Positions 8,847-17,951 of a DNA stretch of 64,000 nt are shown in pieces. Origin of the DNA: Prevotella sp. AGR2160. GTDB taxonomy: Bacteria > Bacteroidota > Bacteroidia > Bacteroidales > Bacteroidaceae. Every line of letters starts with the position of its first letter. Position 1 is the first letter of the stretch. Both the position numbers and the translations under genes were made by a program. The stretch covers positions 1-64,000 of the forward strand of contig NZ_AUJK01000015.1 of assembly GCF_000424185.1 (NCBI RefSeq), given 5' to 3'. The notes under the pieces are model-generated. The model saw only the letters and a list, made by a program, of their open reading frames with translations. It did no database searches and was not told where the DNA came from.

Positions 8847-8866
8847 CAATGATAATTAAAGTATAA

Positions 8867-9040
8867 CCTACGGCCGGACGCCAATGCAGAAGGCCCTGCA
8901 TCTATATCGGCGAGATTGGTCTCGGCGTGCTCAAGCTCATCACGTGCGGCGGACTTGGGATCTGGTGGATCATCGACCTCTTTGTCATCATGGACGAGAC
9001 GAAGAAAAAGAATATGGAACTATTAGAGAGATATCAATGA
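8867..9040 (+). pseudogene. TM2-domain gene remnant
   Basis: In the frame ending at TGA 9038-9040 the sequence reads IYIGEIGLGVLKLITCGG followed by LGIWWIIDLFVIMDETKK, which is the second half of a TM2 domain (FYLGxxGxGxLxLLTxGGxGIWWxIDL). The first helix is missing. Upstream in the same frame there is only ATG-ATA-ATT-AAA-GTA and then TAA (8849-8866), so no intact start exists. The stop overlaps the xseB start (ATGA). I read it as a decayed small membrane protein gene; a sequencing or assembly error is the alternative. Confidence 0.5.
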
Positions 9041-9222
9041 TGAATTACGAAACAGCCATCCAGCGGCTCCAGGAGATCGTGTCTCAGATGGAGCATGACG
9101 AGCTCGACATCGACTCGCTGACCGAGAAACTCAAGGAAGCGCAGCAGCTCGTGAAGTTATGTACCGATAAACTCACGAAGACCGACGCGGAAATCAAGAA
9201 ACTCCTGGAGAAAGAGTCGTGA
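9037..9222 (+). CDS. xseB: Exodeoxyribonuclease VII small subunit
   Basis: Small subunit of ExoVII, which degrades single-stranded DNA with the large subunit XseA. The 61 residues (MMNYETAIQRLQEIVSQMEH, then DELDIDSLTEKLKEAQQLV) match the two-helix XseB fold and its usual length. Two tandem ATGs (9037 and 9040) are possible starts; a purine-rich AGAGAG lies upstream. The large subunit is encoded 2.5 kb away on the other strand (11741-13048), so the two genes are not in one operon here. Confidence 0.9.
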   Translation: MMNYETAIQRLQEIVSQMEHDELDIDSLTEKLKEAQQLVKLCTDKLTKTDAEIKKLLEKES

Positions 9223-9275
9223 GGCGGTATATTCTGGAAAAAAGTCGGTAAGATTGCAAAAAGTCAGTGCAAAAG

Positions 9276-9306
9276 TTGCATAATATAATAAATATTCGTA
9301 CTTTTG
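9276..9306 (+). promoter_or_regulatory. ilvE promoter
   Basis: TTG (9276-9278), 20 bp, TACTTTTG (9299-9306), about 45 bp before the ilvE ATG. Confidence 0.7.
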
Positions 9307-9350
9307 CACGAAAGTATTAGAATAACAACGAATAATAAAAACATATTGTT

Positions 9351-10367
9351 ATGAAAGATCTTGATTGGGGTAATCTGACTTTCGGTTATCGGAAGACAGA
9401 TTACAATGTACGCTGTTACTATCGTGACGGCAAATGGGGTGAGATAGAAGTTTGCTCCGACGAGTACATCAACATGCACATGGCAGCTACCTGTCTGCAC
9501 TATGGCCAGGAAGCTTTCGAGGGAATGAAGGCTTACCGCTGCCCGGACGGAAAAGTCCGTGTCTTCCGTGTCAAGGACAATGCCGCCCGTCTGCAGAGCA
9601 CCTGCGACGGTATCGTGATGCCTCAGGTACCGACAGAGATGTTCGAGGAGATGGTGAAGAAGGTCGTACGCCTCAATCAGGATTATATCCCGACTTACGA
9701 GAGTGGCGCCACGCTGTATATCCGTCCGCTGCTCATCGGTATCAGTCCACAGGTCGGCGTTCATCCTTCCAAGGATTATCTGTTTCTGATCTTCGTCACG
9801 CCGGTAGGTCCGTATTTCAAGGGTGGTTTCGCCTGCAACAAATATGCTATCGTGCGTGACTACGACCGTGCCGCTCCGCTGGGAACGGGCCGTTATAAGG
9901 TGGGTGGCAACTATGCCGCTTCCCTGCGCGCCCACATGTTCGCCGCCGGCAAGGGCTATGGCTCTGAGTTCTACCTCGACGCCAAGGAGAAGAAGTATGT
10001 CGACGAGTGTGGCGCTGCCAACTTCTTCGGTATCAAGAACAACACGTATGTCACGCCGAAGAGCACGTCCATCCTGCCGTCTATCACGAACAAGAGTCTG
10101 ATGCAGATCGCTGAGGACCTCGGCCTGAAGGTGGAGCGCCGTCCCGTTCCCGAGGAGGAACTGCCGACCTTCGAGGAGGCTGGTGCCTGCGGTACTGCCG
10201 CCGTCATCTCCCCGATTTCCGAGCTCGACGACCTCGCCACGGGTAAGAAATACTCCTTCGGTGACAAGCCGGGACCGTGGTCTACGAAGCTCTACGAGAC
10301 GCTCCGCGGCATCCAGTATGGTACCGTTGAGGACAAGCACGGCTGGACAACGGTTGTGATTGAATAA
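9351..10367 (+). CDS. ilvE: Branched-chain amino acid aminotransferase
   Basis: PLP-dependent (fold type IV) transaminase for the last step of Val, Leu and Ile synthesis, and also for their breakdown. The product is 338 residues, the size of the larger BCAT II class. Visible marks are CLHYGQEAFEGMKAY, the PLP lysine in GRYKVGGNYAASL (about K183), and the cofactor loop GACGTAAVISPISEL near residue 275. It is a single-gene unit with its own promoter and a strong terminator. Confidence 0.96.
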   Translation: MKDLDWGNLTFGYRKTDYNVRCYYRDGKWGEIEVCSDEYINMHMAATCLHYGQEAFEGMKAYRCPDGKVRVFRVKDNAARLQSTCDGIVMPQVPTEMFEEMVKKVVRLNQDYIPTYESGATLYIRPLLIGISPQVGVHPSKDYLFLIFVTPVGPYFKGGFACNKYAIVRDYDRAAPLGTGRYKVGGNYAASLRAHMFAAGKGYGSEFYLDAKEKKYVDECGAANFFGIKNNTYVTPKSTSILPSITNKSLMQIAEDLGLKVERRPVPEEELPTFEEAGACGTAAVISPISELDDLATGKKYSFGDKPGPWSTKLYETLRGIQYGTVEDKHGWTTVVIE

Positions 10368-10389
10368 AATCATCATATCATCATAAACA

Positions 10390-10426
10390 ACGGCCACTCC
10401 TATTCCATAAGGGTGGCCGTTTTTGT
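10390..10426 (+). terminator. ilvE terminator
   Basis: ACGGCCAC (10390-10397) pairs with GTGGCCGT (10413-10420), followed by a T-run. Confidence 0.88.
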
Positions 10427-10465
10427 ATTTCTACAGAGAAGGGCAAAAATTTTTGACACTGATAA

Positions 10466-10497
10466 TTTGTTTTCTTGAAAACTTTTCCTTAACTTTG
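10466..10497 (+). promoter_or_regulatory. Promoter of MNT-trmB unit
   Basis: TTTG (10466-10469), 20 bp, TAACTTTG (10490-10497), followed by a purine-rich AAAGGAGA before the ATG at 10522, which is one of the few clear Shine-Dalgarno sites in the window. Confidence 0.75.
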
Positions 10498-10521
10498 TAG
10501 CGAAGAAAGGAGATAACAAAG

Positions 10522-10815
10522 ATGAAATCGACATTAGAAATATTGACTATCCTCAAAGGATACAAGTCCACTGCCTATCAGAAATACGGTTTGACAAAGA
10601 TCGGAATCTTCGGTTCTGTTGCCAGAGGTCAACAGACTGAGGACAGTGATGTCGATGTCTGCTATGAAGGGAAGGCTCCTTCTTTGATTACTTTGGAACT
10701 CATCCAAACAGATTTAGAGAACCTTTTTGGTTCTAAGGTTGATTTAGTAAGAGTCCGCGAGCATATGAACCATACACTCAGAGACAGAATACAAAAAGAA
10801 GGAATCTATATTTGA
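10522..10815 (+). CDS. MNT-type nucleotidyltransferase (MntA-like)
   Basis: Minimal nucleotidyltransferase of 97 residues. The signature GSVARGQQTEDSDVDV (about 32-47) holds the GSx10DxD motif with both catalytic aspartates. The DNA-polymerase-beta-like fold continues to DLVRVREHMNHTLRDRIQKE. Proteins of this kind usually pair with a HEPN protein, where the MNT member acts as antitoxin by AMPylating the HEPN toxin. No HEPN gene is adjacent: trmB follows 12 bp downstream and ilvE precedes. It may therefore be a solitary relic, or act on a partner encoded elsewhere. Confidence 0.85.
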   Translation: MKSTLEILTILKGYKSTAYQKYGLTKIGIFGSVARGQQTEDSDVDVCYEGKAPSLITLELIQTDLENLFGSKVDLVRVREHMNHTLRDRIQKEGIYI

Positions 10816-10827
10816 AAGAACGACATA

Positions 10828-11598
10828 ATGGGTAAAGGAAAACTCGAGAAATTTGCGGAGATGGAGACATTCGAGAATGTCTTCCAATATCCTTTCTCCG
10901 TCATCAGTGATGTGCCTTTTGAGATGAAAGGACATTGGAACGAACAATATTTCCATAATGACCACCCCATCGTCCTCGAGCTGGGCTGTGGCAAGGGTGA
11001 ATATACCGTGGAACTGGCGAAGCTCTATCCGGAGATGAACTTCATCGGTGTCGACATCAAGGGCGCGCGGATGTGGACGGGCGCGAAGAAAGCCCTCACG
11101 GAAGGACAGAAGAACGTCGCCTTCCTGCGTACGAATATCGAGATCATCGACCGCTTCTTCGCCGAGGATGAGGTGAAGGAGATCTGGCTGACGTTCTCCG
11201 ATCCGCAGATGAAGAACCCACGGAAACGGCTGACAAGTACCTTTTTCATGAACCGCTACCGCCATTTTCTCGTCGACGGCGGCATCATCCATCTCAAGAC
11301 CGACTCCAACTTCCTCTTCACCTACACCGACTATATGGTGAAGGAGAATCATCTGCCCGTTCTCTTCCGTACGGAGGACCTCTATCATACGGAGGGCATC
11401 GACGAGGAGACGAAGAAAATCCTCTCCATACAGACCTATTATGAGTCGATGTGGATCGAGCGCGGATTGAACATCAAGTATCTCAAGTTCCAGCTGCCCC
11501 GTGACGGTGAGCTCCATGAGCCCGATGTGGAGATAGAACTTGATGACTACCGCAGCTACCACCGCACGAAGCGCAGCAGCCTGGAAAAGGCGAAATGA
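10828..11598 (+). CDS. trmB: tRNA (guanine-N7)-methyltransferase
   Basis: SAM-dependent enzyme that makes m7G46 in tRNA. The binding loop [20 protein letters not shown] and [18 protein letters not shown] (about 51-88) are typical, as is the [19 protein letters not shown] block that contains the catalytic Asp. The length of 256 residues is a little above the usual because of an N-terminal extension ([16 protein letters not shown]) common in Bacteroidota. It is probably co-transcribed with the MNT gene. Confidence 0.95.
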   Translation: MGKGKLEKFAEMETFENVFQYPFSVISDVPFEMKGHWNEQYFHNDHPIVLELGCGKGEYTVELAKLYPEMNFIGVDIKGARMWTGAKKALTEGQKNVAFLRTNIEIIDRFFAEDEVKEIWLTFSDPQMKNPRKRLTSTFFMNRYRHFLVDGGIIHLKTDSNFLFTYTDYMVKENHLPVLFRTEDLYHTEGIDEETKKILSIQTYYESMWIERGLNIKYLKFQLPRDGELHEPDVEIELDDYRSYHRTKRSSLEKAK

Positions 11599-11602
11599 TT
11601 TA

Positions 11603-11644
11603 GAAGTAAAAAAGTAAAGAAGTAAAGAAGTAAAAAAGTAAAAA
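11603..11644 (+). repeat. AAGTAAAR simple repeat
   Basis: Five units of AAGTAAAA/AAGTAAAG beginning 5 bp after the trmB stop codon. Confidence 0.8.
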
Positions 11645-11668
11645 TCTCATCCGCTTCATAAACACGTT

Positions 11669-11726
11669 ATTTACGAAAATATCTCCGAAAGATAAAAAAT
11701 TATCTTTCGGAGATATTTTCGTAAAT
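11669..11726. terminator. Perfect 26-bp bidirectional terminator
   Basis: The 26-bp arms at 11669-11694 and 11701-11726 are exact inverted repeats with a 6-bp A/T loop. It sits between convergent trmB and xseA. Confidence 0.88.
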
Positions 11727-11740
11727 GACATAGATATATC

Positions 11741-13048
11741 TCAATCTTTCTCCGCGACGATGGACACGGCCTTGCCACGCTCGAAAATCGTGGTGAGACG
11801 ATCACCTTTTTGAAGCAAAGCGACATCCTTCACGGCCTTTCCGTCCTTCATCGTCAAGGAATAGCCACGCTTGAGCAGTGAACGGGGGTCCTGGGCCTGC
11901 AGCCGCTGTCCGAGCATCTCCAACTGATGACGGCGGCGCATTAGAGTCTGACTCAGGAGCATGGGGATACGACTGTCGAGCAACTCCACCTGATGCCGCG
12001 ACCGGCTGAGTTTATCCTCCATCGCCATCGTCAGCCGTCCCATGAGGCGTTCCAGCCGGTTCCCTTCCTTCGCGCGCACTAATGAGAAAAGGACAGGGAT
12101 TTTCCCCGCCAGCACATTCAACCGTCCCCGCTCTTCCTCCATGCGCCGTTGCACGAGCCGGACCATCTGTTCCTGACAGTTGGCAAGGAAGGTCCAAGTG
12201 CGGGCGAGATTATCGATGAGGAAGGCCGCTGCCGCCGTCGGTGTCTTCACGCGCTGGAAGCTCACGCGGTCGAGGACACTCTCATCGCGCTCATGACCGA
12301 TACCCGTGATGACCGGCAACGGGAAGTTGGCGACATTCTCCGCCAGAGCCAGGGTGTCGAAACCTGAGAGATCACTCGTCGCGCCACCACCACGGATGAT
12401 CACGACGGCATCAAAGGCGTCGAGATCAGCATTGATAGCGTTCAGGGCCGCGATGATGCTCTTCTCCACCCCTTCGCCCTGCATGACAGCGGGGAAGAGC
12501 GTCACGGAGAAGGTGAAGCCATAGTCGTTTGACGACAGTTGGTTACAGAAATCCCCATAGCCTGCCGCCTGGTCACTGGAGATGACGGCGATATGCTGGG
12601 CGAAGGGACTGAGGCGCAGGTCTTTCTGCAGATCGATGACCCCCTCCTTCTCCAGTTGCCGGAGGATCTCCTGCCGTTTCCGTGCCATATCACCGAGGGT
12701 ATAGGTCGGGTCGATATCATCGACAATCCAGGAGAAGCCATAGTTCTCATGAAACTGCGCATGAACCTGCAACAGCACTTTCATGCCCGCATGAACTGTC
12801 TGCCCCGTGACTCTTTCGAAATGACTTTTCACGAAGCCCCAGGTCGACCGCCAGCATTTGGCGGCGGCATGAGCCACGGGCGTGTTCGACTGCTCATCCT
12901 TTTGGATGAGATCCATGTAACAATGGCCACCGCGCTCACGGGCTTCCGACAGCTCCGCCTCCACCCAGTAGCTGCCGGGCATGGAGAGTTCCAATGTCCG
13001 ACGGACGAGGTGGTTCAATTCCAATAGTGTAAGCGGTTTTCCTTTCAT
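11741..13048 (-). CDS. xseA: Exodeoxyribonuclease VII large subunit
   Basis: Catalytic subunit of ExoVII. An N-terminal OB-fold (LTLLELNHLVRRTLELSMPG, then YWVEAELSEARERGGHCYMDL) covers about residues 1-110. The catalytic domain shows VIIRGGGATSDLSGFD and PVITGIGHERDESVLD, both hallmarks of XseA. A long coiled coil follows (about 290-370), and a short beta region ends with RGYSLTMKDGKAVKDVALLQ. Its 435 residues are normal. It is probably expressed from the subtilase promoter upstream, or from an unseen one in the 69-bp gap. Confidence 0.95.
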   Translation of the reverse strand: MKGKPLTLLELNHLVRRTLELSMPGSYWVEAELSEARERGGHCYMDLIQKDEQSNTPVAHAAAKCWRSTWGFVKSHFERVTGQTVHAGMKVLLQVHAQFHENYGFSWIVDDIDPTYTLGDMARKRQEILRQLEKEGVIDLQKDLRLSPFAQHIAVISSDQAAGYGDFCNQLSSNDYGFTFSVTLFPAVMQGEGVEKSIIAALNAINADLDAFDAVVIIRGGGATSDLSGFDTLALAENVANFPLPVITGIGHERDESVLDRVSFQRVKTPTAAAAFLIDNLARTWTFLANCQEQMVRLVQRRMEEERGRLNVLAGKIPVLFSLVRAKEGNRLERLMGRLTMAMEDKLSRSRHQVELLDSRIPMLLSQTLMRRRHQLEMLGQRLQAQDPRSLLKRGYSLTMKDGKAVKDVALLQKGDRLTTIFERGKAVSIVAEKD

Positions 13049-13117
13049 TTTCCTAAAGGGACCGTTATCTCAAACGATCCCTGCATAAATGGTTCATAAT
13101 TCAGTGGTGCCAACGGC

Positions 13118-14521
13118 TCAACGTCCCATCTTCAGCGCTTTCCAGAAATCGGGGATGCCATAGCCATAGACATTATCGGGCGTGGTATACCGATTACTGC
13201 TGCGGCGCACGAGATCCATGATCTGCAAAGCATTCTTATCGGGAAGCGCCTGCCACAGACAGGCTACGAGACCGGCCACGAGGGGCGCGGAGAACGACGT
13301 ACCCATATCATTGATGATGGAGCCGCGGCCGGAGATGACACTCGTCGAAGAGCCCAGAGCCATACAGTCGGGCTTGATACGGCCGTCGGCGGTGGGACCA
13401 ACGGAAGAGAACGGCGCGTTGACGCCATCCTCATCAACGGCACCGACGGTGAGGATATCACGGGCATCCGCCGGGAAGTTGATGCGCTTCCAGGACCCCA
13501 TGCCGTCATTGCCGGCACTGTTGACGAGGATCATCCCCTTCCGCGCCACCATCGAGGCCGTGCGGGAGATGAGTGCCGTCATGCCGTCCTGCGCGCTATA
13601 GGGATAGTTGCTGCTCTTGTCGTCGAAGTCATGATAACCGAGACTGCTGTTGATGACATCCACGCCGAGCGAGTCAGCATATTCAGCGGCCTCCGCCCAG
13701 TAGTCCTCCTCCGCACGGCTCTCCGTATACTCATCCTCACAACGCACGAGGACATATTCGGCATCGGGAGCCGTTCCGATGAAATAATGGGGCTCGTTGG
13801 CAGCGAGCGTGGAGAGGACCATCGTGCCATGATCCATCTCCTGGTAGATATTCTTCGCCCGCGGATAGACAAAATCACGGGGATGGGCAGCGAAGCGGAC
13901 ATTATGGAAGGCGGGGATACGGTCGACATTCATAAAGCCACCGTCGAAAACGGCAATGAGCTTGCCCTTGCCACGATAGTTGGCGGTATGGAGCGGCATG
14001 CCGTCGAGCTGGTTGATCTGCAGGGTGGTCGTGCCGTATTCCTCCGTCTCACTGCGGTTCCAACTGCTGAACTCCTTACGCGCCACCGTCCTTGTGCGGC
14101 GGTTGATCGAGTCGGGCGCTGTGAAGACCTTCAGTTTCTTTGTGATAAAATCCAGATTATCCAGACTCTTCAACTGCTTCTCCGTCGCGACACGGATGAG
14201 CAGTGTGTTGTTCCATTTGCTCTTACCGATAATCTCTATGCCCTTAACCCTCACCATGCTCATATAAAGCGGGGAAACGGGCAGATCAGTGCTGTCAACG
14301 GCGATATGCTGGCGGAGACGGCGCTCCAGGGCACGGCGGGAGAGAAAGGAGTCGGGTTGAGAGAGGGTGTAAGGCCCACCCTTCTTGTCACGGAGATACA
14401 AACGATAGAAGAAACACTTCCCTCCCGGATAGGAGATCCGTTGGATCGCCTCCGTCTTGGCAAAAACAGAGCAGACAACAGTCATCAAAAGGACTGCCAG
14501 GATAGCAAGTGATTTCTTCAT
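13118..14521 (-). CDS. S8 (subtilisin-like) serine peptidase
   Basis: Exported subtilase of 467 residues with a signal peptide (MKKSLAILAVLLMTVVCSVF) and an N-terminal region of about 150 residues that may act as a prodomain. The catalytic triad is intact: Asp193 (IAVFDGGF), His231 (MDHGTMV) and Ser409 (GTSFSAPLVAG), with the oxyanion Asn338 in NSAGNDG. There is no T9SS-type C-terminal tail (it ends FWKALKMGR), so it is probably periplasmic or attached by other means. The substrate is unknown. Confidence 0.93.
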   Translation of the reverse strand: MKKSLAILAVLLMTVVCSVFAKTEAIQRISYPGGKCFFYRLYLRDKKGGPYTLSQPDSFLSRRALERRLRQHIAVDSTDLPVSPLYMSMVRVKGIEIIGKSKWNNTLLIRVATEKQLKSLDNLDFITKKLKVFTAPDSINRRTRTVARKEFSSWNRSETEEYGTTTLQINQLDGMPLHTANYRGKGKLIAVFDGGFMNVDRIPAFHNVRFAAHPRDFVYPRAKNIYQEMDHGTMVLSTLAANEPHYFIGTAPDAEYVLVRCEDEYTESRAEEDYWAEAAEYADSLGVDVINSSLGYHDFDDKSSNYPYSAQDGMTALISRTASMVARKGMILVNSAGNDGMGSWKRINFPADARDILTVGAVDEDGVNAPFSSVGPTADGRIKPDCMALGSSTSVISGRGSIINDMGTSFSAPLVAGLVACLWQALPDKNALQIMDLVRRSSNRYTTPDNVYGYGIPDFWKALKMGR

Positions 14522-14550
14522 ATTTTTGTATTGGTTTTGTTACTGAATTG

Positions 14551-14558
14551 CAAAAGTA
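14551..14558 (-). promoter_or_regulatory. -7 element of the subtilase gene
   Basis: TACTTTTG on the minus strand, about 30 bp before the ATG at 14521. Confidence 0.65.
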
Positions 14559-14600
14559 ATGTTTTTCTTTAAATCAACCAAATATATCCCAAATATTTTG

Positions 14601-14608
14601 TATCTTTG
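14601..14608 (+). promoter_or_regulatory. -7 element of the MATE operon
   Basis: TATCTTTG, 7 bp before the ATG at 14616. It decides the start, since upstream in-frame codons lie before the promoter. Confidence 0.65.
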
Positions 14609-14615
14609 CACTCGT

Positions 14616-15995
14616 ATGGACAACAAGAAAGCAACACTCGAACTCGGTACAAAGCCCGTAGGACATCTGCTCTACCAGTATGCCCTGCCGGCCATCATCG
14701 CCATGGTGGCTTCTTCGCTCTATAACATCATCGACCGTATCTTCATCGGACAGTATGTCGGTCCCGACGCCATCGCCGGCCTTGCCATCACCTTTCCGTT
14801 CATGAACCTCGGCGCTGCCTTCGGTGCCGGCGTCGGTGTGGGCGCCTCCACGGCCATCGCCGTGAAACTCGGGCAGAAAGACTATCTCACGGCGGAGAAT
14901 ATCCTCGGCAATACCGTCACGCTGAACCTCATCATCGGTATCGGCTACTCCATCGTCGGCTTTCTCTTCCTCGACCCCATCCTCCGCTTCTTCGGCGCCA
15001 GTGATGCCACGCTGCCCTACGCACGGGAGTTCATGCAGATCATCCTCCTCGGTAATGTCATCACCCACATGTATTTCGGTATGAATGCCGTGCTCCGTGC
15101 CGCCTCGAAGCCGCGGCAGGCCATGAACGCCACGATCTTCACCGTCATGATGAACATCGCTCTCGACTATCTCTTCATCGTCCTCCTCCACTGGGGCATC
15201 CGCGGCGCCGCCACGGCAACGGTGATCTCACAGTCGCTGGCCTTGTGCTATCAGATGCATCTCTTCTCCGACAAGAGTCAGCTGCTGCACCTGAAGCACG
15301 GCATCTATAAGCTCAAGAGTCATCTGGTGAAGAACATTCTGGCCATCGGCATCTCTCCCTTCTTGATGAACACCTGTGCCTGCCTCGTCGTCATCCTCGT
15401 CAACAACCAGTTTGTTCGTTACGGCGGCGATATGGCCGTGGCCTCCTACGGCATCTCCAACTCCTTTGCCACCGTCTTCGTGATGTTCATGATCGGACTG
15501 AACCAAGGCATGCAGCCCATTGCCGGATACAACTATGGCGCTCAGAAGATCGACCGTCTGTTGAGAGTCTATCATATCGCCATCACCGCCGCGACGATCA
15601 TCATGATCATCGGTTGGATTCCAGCCATGCTCTTCCCACGACAGATCGCACGACTGTTCACCACCGACCAGACGCTCATCACGATGTGCGTGCAGGCCAT
15701 CCATTGTAATATGATCATGTTCCCCATCATCGGTTTCCAGATGGTGACGACGAGCTTCTTCCAGTGTATCGGAAAGGTGAAGATCAGCATCTTCCTCTCA
15801 CTCTCCCGTCAGCTCCTTGTCCTGATACCATTACTCGTCATCTTCCCGCTGTTCTGGGGCCTCGACGGTGTGTGGGCCGCCATCCCGACCTCTGACGCCA
15901 CGGCAGCCGTTATGGCTTTTGTTGTGGCTACGGTATATATGAAAAGATTCAAACGTCAACTATCCAATCAAAATAACTATGGAACAACAGAATAA
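14616..15995 (+). CDS. MATE-family multidrug exporter
   Basis: Inner-membrane cation/drug antiporter of 459 residues with the usual 12 helices in two halves. The first half opens with PVGHLLYQYALPAIIAMVAS and NIIDRIFIGQYVGPDAIAGL, characteristic of the MATE/NorM-DinF group. The second half contains the matching FLMNTCACLVVILVNNQFVR and MIGLNQGMQPIAGYNYGAQK. The stop overlaps the next gene by 17 bp, which implies coupled translation. The substrate is unknown. Confidence 0.94.
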   Translation: MDNKKATLELGTKPVGHLLYQYALPAIIAMVASSLYNIIDRIFIGQYVGPDAIAGLAITFPFMNLGAAFGAGVGVGASTAIAVKLGQKDYLTAENILGNTVTLNLIIGIGYSIVGFLFLDPILRFFGASDATLPYAREFMQIILLGNVITHMYFGMNAVLRAASKPRQAMNATIFTVMMNIALDYLFIVLLHWGIRGAATATVISQSLALCYQMHLFSDKSQLLHLKHGIYKLKSHLVKNILAIGISPFLMNTCACLVVILVNNQFVRYGGDMAVASYGISNSFATVFVMFMIGLNQGMQPIAGYNYGAQKIDRLLRVYHIAITAATIIMIIGWIPAMLFPRQIARLFTTDQTLITMCVQAIHCNMIMFPIIGFQMVTTSFFQCIGKVKISIFLSLSRQLLVLIPLLVIFPLFWGLDGVWAAIPTSDATAAVMAFVVATVYMKRFKRQLSNQNNYGTTE

Positions 15996-16623
15996 TAACG
16001 AACCCATCATCATCACCGTGGGCCGGCAGATCGGTTCCGGCGGCAGAGTCATCGCCAAGATGCTTGCCGAGGAGTTCCACTGTGATTTCTATGATAAGGA
16101 GATTCTCAACCTCGCGGCCAAGCAAAGCGGCTTCAGTGAGAAATTCTTCGAACAGAATGACGAGCAGAAAGGCTTTCTGAAATCTATCTTCCAGTTCCAT
16201 CTGCCCTTCACCGGTGGCGGCAGCACATTCTACGACAATACGTTCTCCCAGGAGAGCCTGTATAAGTTCCAGAGTGACGCCATCTTCGAGGCTGCGAAGA
16301 AAGGCAACTGTGTCTTCGTGGGACGTACGGCAGACTATATTCTGCGTGACTGTAAGCGAAAGGTCGACATCTTCATCACGGCTAATCTCGACCAGCGCAT
16401 CCAGCGGGTCTGTCAGCGCCATCAGTTCGACCGGAAGACGGCACGGAAATATATCCACGACAAGGAAGAGGTCCGCGCCACCTATTATAATTACTATACC
16501 GGAAAGACGTGGGGACACAGTGAGAGCTATGACCTCTGCGTCAACTCCTCCCTCCTCGGCATTGAGGAGACGGAGCGTTTCATCGTTGAGTTCATCCGTA
16601 AACGATTAACCATAGACAAATGA
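15979..16623 (+). CDS. Cytidylate kinase-like protein
   Basis: P-loop protein of 214 residues of the cytidylate-kinase-like (Cytidylate_kin2) family. [20 protein letters not shown] (about 12-31) is the nucleotide-binding loop, with Gly-Ser-Gly-Gly in place of the standard [21 protein letters not shown] is the family's second motif. It is distinct from the true cmk gene at 54308, so a role in routine CMP phosphorylation is doubtful. It overlaps the MATE gene by 17 bp and purT by 4 bp (ATGA), forming a tightly coupled trio. Confidence 0.85.
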   Translation: MEQQNNNEPIIITVGRQIGSGGRVIAKMLAEEFHCDFYDKEILNLAAKQSGFSEKFFEQNDEQKGFLKSIFQFHLPFTGGGSTFYDNTFSQESLYKFQSDAIFEAAKKGNCVFVGRTADYILRDCKRKVDIFITANLDQRIQRVCQRHQFDRKTARKYIHDKEEVRATYYNYYTGKTWGHSESYDLCVNSSLLGIEETERFIVEFIRKRLTIDK

Positions 16624-17801
16624 AAAAAATCTTATTGTTAGGCTCAGGAGAACTGGGCAAGGAGTTCACCATCGCCGCCAAGCGTGCCGGACAGTATGTC
16701 ATCGCCTGCGACAAGTACGACAACGCGCCGGCTATGCAGGTCGCCGATGAGCACGAGGTATTCAGCATGCTCGACGGTGACAAGCTCGCCGAAGTGGTAC
16801 GCAAGCATCAGCCCGACCTCATCGTGCCGGAGATCGAGGCTATCCGTACCGAGCGCCTCTTCGACTTTGAGAAAGAGGGTATCCAGGTCGTGCCGTCAGC
16901 ACGCGCCGTCAACTACACGATGAACCGCCGTGCCATCCGTGACCTCGCTGCCAAAGAGCTCGGCCTCCGTACTGCCAAGTATTTCTATGCCAAGACATTT
17001 GAGGAGTTCAAAAAGGCTGCCGACGAGATCGGCTTCCCCTGTGTCGTCAAACCGCTGATGTCGTCCAGTGGTCACGGACAGAGCTATGTCCACAATGATG
17101 ATGAGTTGAAGGAAGCATTCCGCGATGCCATGGAGGAAGGCCGCGGTGATGTCAAGGAAGTGATCATCGAGGAGTTCATCGACTTCGAGTCGGAGTTCAC
17201 GCTGCTCACCGTGACACAGAAGAACGGCCCTACCCTCTTCTGCCCGCCTATCGGTCACGTACAGAAAGGCGGCGACTACCGTGAGAGTTGGATGCCCTAC
17301 GCCATCAGTGATGAAGCCCTGAAACAGGCAGAGCACATGGCCGACGAGGTGACGAAAGCCCTCACCGGCTACGGCATCTGGGGCGTGGAGTTCTTCCTCA
17401 CGAAGAAAGGCGAGGTGATCTTCTCTGAACTCTCGCCGCGTCCCCACGACACGGGTATGGTGACGCTGAGCCACTGTACGAACCTCAGTGAGTTCGAACT
17501 CCATTTCCGTGCCGTCATGGGACTGCCGATCCCGGCTATCCATCTCGAGCACAACGGTGCCTCCGCCGTCATTCTCTCGCCGAAAGAGTCTACGGAGCCC
17601 CTCGACTACAACCTCATGGATGTCTGCAAGGAAGACCATGCCCGCGTGCGCATCTTCGGCAAGCCCGTGGCTCATAAGGGCCGCCGCATGGGTGTCGTCC
17701 TCTGCTACGACAAGGTCGGCAGCGATATCAACGCCCTCCGCGACAAAGCCAAGCGCCTCGCCCAGACCGTCCTCGGCACCGACCCGTATATGAAGAAGTA
17801 A
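16620..17801 (+). CDS. purT: Formate-dependent GAR transformylase 2
   Basis: ATP-grasp enzyme that makes formyl-GAR from GAR, formate and ATP in purine synthesis, bypassing the folate-dependent PurN. The N-terminal [20 protein letters not shown] and [18 protein letters not shown], the central [18 protein letters not shown], and the metal/ATP region [22 protein letters not shown] are all PurT signatures. The length of 393 residues is the family norm. The start shares an ATGA with the preceding stop. Confidence 0.96.
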   Translation: MKKILLLGSGELGKEFTIAAKRAGQYVIACDKYDNAPAMQVADEHEVFSMLDGDKLAEVVRKHQPDLIVPEIEAIRTERLFDFEKEGIQVVPSARAVNYTMNRRAIRDLAAKELGLRTAKYFYAKTFEEFKKAADEIGFPCVVKPLMSSSGHGQSYVHNDDELKEAFRDAMEEGRGDVKEVIIEEFIDFESEFTLLTVTQKNGPTLFCPPIGHVQKGGDYRESWMPYAISDEALKQAEHMADEVTKALTGYGIWGVEFFLTKKGEVIFSELSPRPHDTGMVTLSHCTNLSEFELHFRAVMGLPIPAIHLEHNGASAVILSPKESTEPLDYNLMDVCKEDHARVRIFGKPVAHKGRRMGVVLCYDKVGSDINALRDKAKRLAQTVLGTDPYMKK

Positions 17802-17865
17802 AGCTACAGCGGGAGCTGTCAGCAGAAAGCCCCCCGCCGGCAGAGAGACCCGCCGGCAGAGCGCC

Positions 17866-17892
17866 AGCTCCCCGAGCTAGCCTCGGGGAGCT
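17866..17892. terminator. Strong hairpin after purT
   Basis: AGCTCCCCGAG and CTCGGGGAGCT form a perfect 11-bp stem with loop CTAGC. No T-run follows, so it may be a repeat-derived hairpin rather than a classic terminator. A smaller inverted GCCGGC-rich repeat lies just before it (17835-17857). Confidence 0.6.
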
Positions 17893-17899
17893 GTTTCCG

Positions 17900-17938
17900 G
17901 GCCTGCCGTCGGGTGCTTGCGCTTTGCAAGCGCAAGGA
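17900..17938 (+). repeat. RAYT-associated REP hairpin, copy 1
   Basis: GGCCTGCCGTC then GGGTG, then CTTGCGCTT-TGC-AAGCGCAAG (17916-17936), a perfect 9-bp stem. It lies 14 bp beyond the 3' end of the RAYT gene. The same unit recurs at 18559-18596 (inside the gene) and 40698-40735. Confidence 0.8.
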
Positions 17939-17951
17939 GGCGCCGTTGCCC

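Noticed and set aside
10828..11598. MNT gene and trmB considered as a toxin-antitoxin pair
   Set aside because: trmB is a complete and standard tRNA methylase with all expected motifs; there is no HEPN-type sequence in it.
11603..11644. Regular short repeats suggestive of a CRISPR array
   Set aside because: The unit is only about 8 bp with no unique spacers, and no cas genes occur in the window. The same applies to the repeats at 1978-2021 and 3022-3055.
13118..14521. Subtilase considered as T9SS cargo
   Set aside because: No C-terminal sorting tail is seen; the protein ends shortly after the catalytic domain.
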